A stretch of DNA of 24,822 nucleotides, from positions 1-24,822 of the forward strand of contig JANMWN010000287.1 of NCBI GenBank assembly GCA_031394045.1, given 5' to 3'. The first letter of the stretch is position 1. The number at the start of each line of letters is the position of its first letter. The translations under genes were made by a program, and so were the position numbers. Of the stretch, positions 22,215 through 24,822 are shown in pieces. This stretch comes from JANYIP01 sp031394045. Its GTDB lineage: Bacteria > Actinomycetota > Actinomycetes > Prado026. The notes under the pieces were generated by a model. The model worked only from the letters and a program-made list of their open reading frames with translations, was not told where the DNA came from and ran no database searches.

Positions 22215-23626
22215 CAGGACTCCTGGGGGACGAGGTCGGCAGGAGCGGCGAGCCGACCGACGATGGCGGTGGCGGCGGCGACCTGCGGCGAGACCAGGTG
22301 CGTACGCCCCCCCTTGCCCTGCCGGCCTTCGAAGTTGCGGTTCGAGGTGGACGCGCTGCGCTCCCCCGGTGCCAGCTGGTCCGCGTTCATGCCGAGGCAC
22401 ATCGAGCACCCGGCGCCACGCCATTCCGCTCCGGCCTGGGTGAAGACCTTGTCCAGGCCCTCGGCCTCGGCGGCCAGCCGAACGCGTACGGAGCCCGGGA
22501 CGACCAGCATGCGTACCGATGCCGCGATCTGGCGGCCCTGCATGACCGCGGCGGCGGCACGTAGGTCCTCGAGCCGACCGTTCGTACAGGAGCCAAGGAA
22601 GACCGTGTCCACCGCGATGTCGCGCAGCGGGGTGCCAGCAGTCAGGCCCATGTACTCCAGCGCGCGCTCGGCGGCGGTGCGGTCCAGCGGGTCGGTGTAC
22701 GAAGCGGGGTCGGGAACGACGGAGGCGATGGGCGCGCCCTGCCCCGGGTTGGTCCCCCACGTGACGAACGGCGTGAGCTCGGTGGCATCGATGACCACCT
22801 CGCGGTCGAACGTCGCGTCGTCGTCGGTGCCGAGCGAGCGCCAATAGGTCAGGGCGTCAGTCCAGTCCTGGCCCGTGGGCGCGTGCGGCCGGCCCTCGAG
22901 GTAGTCGAAGGTCGCCTGGTCGGGCGCGATCATCCCGGCCCGCGCGCCCGCCTCGATCGACATGTTGCAGATCGTCATGCGGGCCTCGACGGACAGTGCT
23001 CGGATGGCCTCGCCGCGGTACTCCAGCACGTAGCCCTGGCCGCCGCCGGTACCGATCCTGGCGATGACCGCGAGGATCAGGTCCTTGGCCGTGACGCCGT
23101 CGGGCAGCCGGCCCTCGACTGTGATGGCCATGGTCTTGAAGGGTGTCAGCGGCAACGTCTGGGTCGCGAGCACGTGCTCGACCTCGCTGGTGCCGATGCC
23201 GAAGGCCAGCGCACCGACCGCGCCGTGCGTGCTGGTGTGCGAGTCCCCGCAGACCACGGTCATGCCCGGCTGGGAGAGGCCGAGCTGGTGGCCGACGACG
23301 TGCACGATGCCTTGCTCGACGTCGCCGAGTGGGTGCAGGCGGACGCCGAACTCCGCGGAGTTGCGGCGCAGCGTCTCGATCTGGGCCCGGCTCACCGGGT
23401 CGGCGATCGGCTGGTCGATGTCGATCGTCGGGATGTTGTGGTCCTCGGTGGCGATCGTCAGGTCGGCGCGGCGGACCGGGCGACCGGCCTCGCGCAGGCC
23501 GTCGAACGCCTGCGGGCTGGTCACCTCGTGCACCAGGTGCAGGTCGATGAAGAGCAGGTCGGGCTCGCCGTCGGCTCGGCGTACGACGTGCGCCTCCCAC
23601 ACTTTCTCAGCGAGCGTGCGTCCCAT
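22214..23626 (-). CDS. leuC: 3-isopropylmalate dehydratase large subunit
   Basis: LeuC is the catalytic, [4Fe-4S]-containing subunit of isopropylmalate isomerase. The 470-aa product begins MGRTLAEKVWEAHVV and shows VCGDSHTSTHGAVGALAFGIG (about 125-145) and the cluster cysteines Cys347 (FLGSCTNGRLEDL), Cys407 and Cys410 (GCSMCLGMN), all present, with NRNFEGRQGKGG near the end. The ATG at 23626 is chosen over a start 11 codons upstream because GGAGGG lies seven bases before it. leuB and leuA are not in the window. It is divergent from an IclR regulator across a 68-base gap with an operator-like palindrome. Confidence 0.98.
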   Translation of the reverse strand: MGRTLAEKVWEAHVVRRADGEPDLLFIDLHLVHEVTSPQAFDGLREAGRPVRRADLTIATEDHNIPTIDIDQPIADPVSRAQIETLRRNSAEFGVRLHPLGDVEQGIVHVVGHQLGLSQPGMTVVCGDSHTSTHGAVGALAFGIGTSEVEHVLATQTLPLTPFKTMAITVEGRLPDGVTAKDLILAVIARIGTGGGQGYVLEYRGEAIRALSVEARMTICNMSIEAGARAGMIAPDQATFDYLEGRPHAPTGQDWTDALTYWRSLGTDDDATFDREVVIDATELTPFVTWGTNPGQGAPIASVVPDPASYTDPLDRTAAERALEYMGLTAGTPLRDIAVDTVFLGSCTNGRLEDLRAAAAVMQGRQIAASVRMLVVPGSVRVRLAAEAEGLDKVFTQAGAEWRGAGCSMCLGMNADQLAPGERSASTSNRNFEGRQGKGGRTHLVSPQVAAATAIVGRLAAPADLVPQES

Positions 23627-23661
23627 CTCGATCCCTCCGAGCCGTCCGTTGATCACCACTG

Positions 23662-23682
23662 GCGTCTCGTATGTCGAGACGC
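23662..23682. promoter_or_regulatory. Perfect palindromic operator between leuC and the IclR regulator
   Basis: Arms GCGTCTCG (23662-23669) and CGAGACGC (23675-23682) are exact inverted repeats around TATGT. The site sits directly against the TAGTAT -10 box of the IclR gene and covers the spacer to its -35 region, and it lies 36 bases upstream of leuC's start codon. The location is ideal for autoregulation and for control of leuCD. That IclR proteins of the NdgR/LtbR group bind the leuC-regulator gap is established; that they bind this exact dyad is inference. Confidence 0.72.
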
Positions 23683-23688
23683 TAGTAT
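23683..23688 (+). promoter_or_regulatory. -10 box of a leaderless IclR-regulator transcript
   Basis: TAGTAT is six bases upstream of the ATG at 23695, with no room for a ribosome site, so the mRNA is probably leaderless. A CTGGCG at 23659-23664 could act as the -35 box (18-base spacer), placing the palindrome between the two elements. For leuC, a tentative minus-strand pair is TGGACC (about 23692-23697) and CATACG (about 23670-23675). Confidence 0.6.
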
Positions 23689-23694
23689 CGGTCC

Positions 23695-24411
23695 ATGGAC
23701 AACACTAGCGGAGTCGGGGTCCTGGACAAGGCGGCGCTCGTGCTTTCGGCGCTGGAACCCGGGCCACAGACGCTGGCCAGCCTCGTCCAGGCGACCGGTC
23801 TGGCCCGCCCGACGGCACACCGGCTCGCCGTCGCTCTCGAGTACCACCGACTGGTCGCGCGCGATCTGCAGGGCCGGTTCGTGCTCGGCCCGCGACTGGC
23901 CGAGCTGGCCGCCGCCGCGGGCGAGGACCGGCTGATCGCCGCTGCTGGCCCCGTGCTCGCCTGGCTGCTCGACACGACCGGCGAGAGCGCGCAGCTCTAC
24001 CGCCGCCAGGGCGACGAGCGGATCTGCGTGGCCGCGGCCGAGCGGCTGCACGGGCTGCGCGACAGCGTGCCCATCGGCTCGGTGCTGTCGATGCAGGCCG
24101 GGTCAGCTGCCCAGACCCTGCTCGCCTGGGAGGAGCCGGACCGCCTGCACCGCGGGCTGATGGGGGCGCGCTTCACCGCGACCATGCTGGCCGGCGTACG
24201 CCGCCGCGGCTGGGCGCAGAGCGTCGGCGAGCGCGAGCCCGGCGTCGCGTCAGTGTCTGCTCCGGTGCGTACCCCCTCAGGCCGGGTCGTGGCCGCCGTC
24301 TCGGTCTCCGGCCCGCTCGAGCGACTGACCCGTACCCCCGGCAGGATGCACGCCGCCGCGGTCCTTGCCGCCGGCAACCGGCTCACCGAGGCGCTCCGCC
24401 GCGCCACCTGA
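23695..24411 (+). CDS. ndgR: IclR-family regulator of leucine/amino-acid metabolism (NdgR/LtbR-like)
   Basis: The 238-aa product has an N-terminal winged helix-turn-helix (about 8-65; LASLVQATGLARPTAHRLAVAL is the HTH) and a C-terminal IclR effector domain (about 75-235) with SAQLYRRQGDERICVAAAE and the conserved GSVLSMQAGSAAQTLLAW and GVASVSAPV segments. Divergence from leuCD next to hupB is the hallmark of the actinobacterial group called NdgR/AreB in Streptomyces, LtbR in Corynebacterium and Rv2989 in Mycobacterium, which regulates leuCD and other amino-acid genes. The ATG at 23695 is fixed by the conserved length and the leaderless promoter. The effector is not predictable from sequence. 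Confidence 0.9.
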   Translation: MDNTSGVGVLDKAALVLSALEPGPQTLASLVQATGLARPTAHRLAVALEYHRLVARDLQGRFVLGPRLAELAAAAGEDRLIAAAGPVLAWLLDTTGESAQLYRRQGDERICVAAAERLHGLRDSVPIGSVLSMQAGSAAQTLLAWEEPDRLHRGLMGARFTATMLAGVRRRGWAQSVGEREPGVASVSAPVRTPSGRVVAAVSVSGPLERLTRTPGRMHAAAVLAAGNRLTEALRRAT

Positions 24412-24421
24412 CCTCGGCCGA

Positions 24422-24822
24422 CTACGGCGGAGCCGCGGGTGGTCCCGGTGGTGGCTCAGCTGGCAGTGGCTCGGTAGGCAGTGGCTCGGTGGGTGGTGGT
24501 TCGGGTTGTGGGGGTGGGTGCCAGATCGCTTTGCCTATCTTGAGGGTGATGGTCCAGCCGTCGTGGTGGAGCAGGTCGTGGTGGGCGTCGCAGACCAGGG
24601 CCAGGTTGTCCAGGTCGGTGCGTGGGCTGACCTGCCAGGGGATCAGGTGGTGGGCCTCACACCAGGTGGCGGGCTTGTCGCAGAACGGTGCGGTGCAGCC
24701 GCCGTCGCGCAGTGCGAGGGCGATGCGTTGGGCGCGGCTGGCGGTGCGCCGGTTGGCGCCCAGGTCCAGGACCACGCTGGCGCCGCCAAGGACGGCGGGC
24801 AGGACCCGGGCGTCGCAGGCCA
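24422..24822 (-). CDS. HNH endonuclease, DUF222/13E12-type, C-terminal part (cut by window edge)
   Basis: The frame enters at the right edge (ACDARVLPAVLGGASVVLDLG) and runs to a TAG at 24422. It contains the HNH-type zinc/nuclease module: a Cys pair in GGCTAPFC, then CEAHHLIPW, TDLDNLALVC and DAHHDLLHHDGW, the H-N-H residues of 13E12-repeat proteins, which are abundant in actinobacteria and have no settled biological role. The tail is strongly proline-rich (PPPQPEPPPTEPLPTEPLPA...). The upstream DUF222 portion lies outside the window. It converges on the IclR gene with only ten bases between the stops. Confidence 0.9.
   Translation of the reverse strand, partial: ACDARVLPAVLGGASVVLDLGANRRTASRAQRIALALRDGGCTAPFCDKPATWCEAHHLIPWQVSPRTDLDNLALVCDAHHDLLHHDGWTITLKIGKAIWHPPPQPEPPPTEPLPTEPLPAEPPPGPPAAPP
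24462..24491 (-). repeat. Two 15-bp direct repeats in the proline-rich tail of the HNH gene
   Basis: GGCAGTGGCTCGGTA (24462-24476) is followed directly by GGCAGTGGCTCGGTG (24477-24491), encoding successive TEPLP pentapeptides. Their near-identity suggests recent slippage in the tail. Confidence 0.7.

Noticed and set aside
21618..22844. Long minus-strand open frame running from leuD upstream through leuC
   Set aside because: Only its last part (from 22214) is LeuD; the upstream portion is an out-of-frame shadow of leuC.
1..24822. Search for tRNA genes, CRISPR, toxin-antitoxin, phage or defence genes
   Set aside because: None could be supported; apart from the HNH-type edge genes all recognisable genes are core or small conserved ones.

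Overview
The window is high-GC chromosomal DNA from an actinomycete, most likely of the Nocardioidaceae or a related Propionibacteriales family. The evidence is the HU protein with a Lys/Ala/Pro tail, an FbiD/CofC-type F420 gene, a SepIVA-type division protein, a leuCD block divergent from an IclR regulator, DUF222/13E12-type HNH genes at the edges, frequent GTG/TTG starts and TAnnnT -10 boxes placed right in front of start codons. The family placement is inference; the phylum is well supported. Gene order follows the mycobacterial/streptomycete ftsY-smc-fpg-rnc ... ddl-gpsA-fbiD ... hupB-leuD-leuC-iclR backbone.

Layout. (1) 1-95: the first codons of a minus-strand gene, probably a DUF222/HNH protein, cut by the window edge. 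(2) 249-5245, minus: a 65-aa coiled-coil protein, smc and ftsY. (3) 5454-5693, plus: a lone 79-aa zinc-ribbon-like protein. (4) 5647-13530, minus: a long, tightly packed housekeeping run transcribed right to left, fakA-like (DhaL), recG, rsmD, coaD, sepIVA, DUF177/yceD, rpmF, rnc, mutM, with a probable internal promoter before yceD. (5) 13678-20775: short transcripts on alternating strands: rpmB(+), thiL(-), a stand-alone Lrp/AsnC ligand-binding domain(+), ddl-tlpA(-), a Cys/Met-metabolism PLP enzyme(+), plsC-gpsA(-), fbiD/cofC and a small OB-like protein(+). (6) A strong two-way terminator at 20781-20826. (7) hupB(-), leuC-leuD(-) and the divergent IclR regulator(+), with a perfect palindromic operator between leuC and iclR. 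(8) 24422-24822: the 3' end of an HNH endonuclease, cut by the window edge.

Functionally this is mostly core machinery: protein targeting (FtsY), chromosome organisation (SMC, HU), DNA repair (MutM, RecG), rRNA processing and modification (RNase III, RsmD), ribosomal proteins L32 and L28, CoA, thiamine and F420 cofactors, phospholipid precursors (GpsA, PlsC), peptidoglycan precursor (Ddl) and leucine synthesis. I found no phage, integron, CRISPR, toxin-antitoxin or defence locus. The features most worth a second look are regulatory: recurrent leaderless promoter geometry, the leuC/iclR operator, a back-to-back ddl/PLP-enzyme promoter pair, apparent CTG starts in yceD and rnc, and a hairpin at the rpmB mRNA 5' end. 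No interval longer than about 210 bases lacks a gene.
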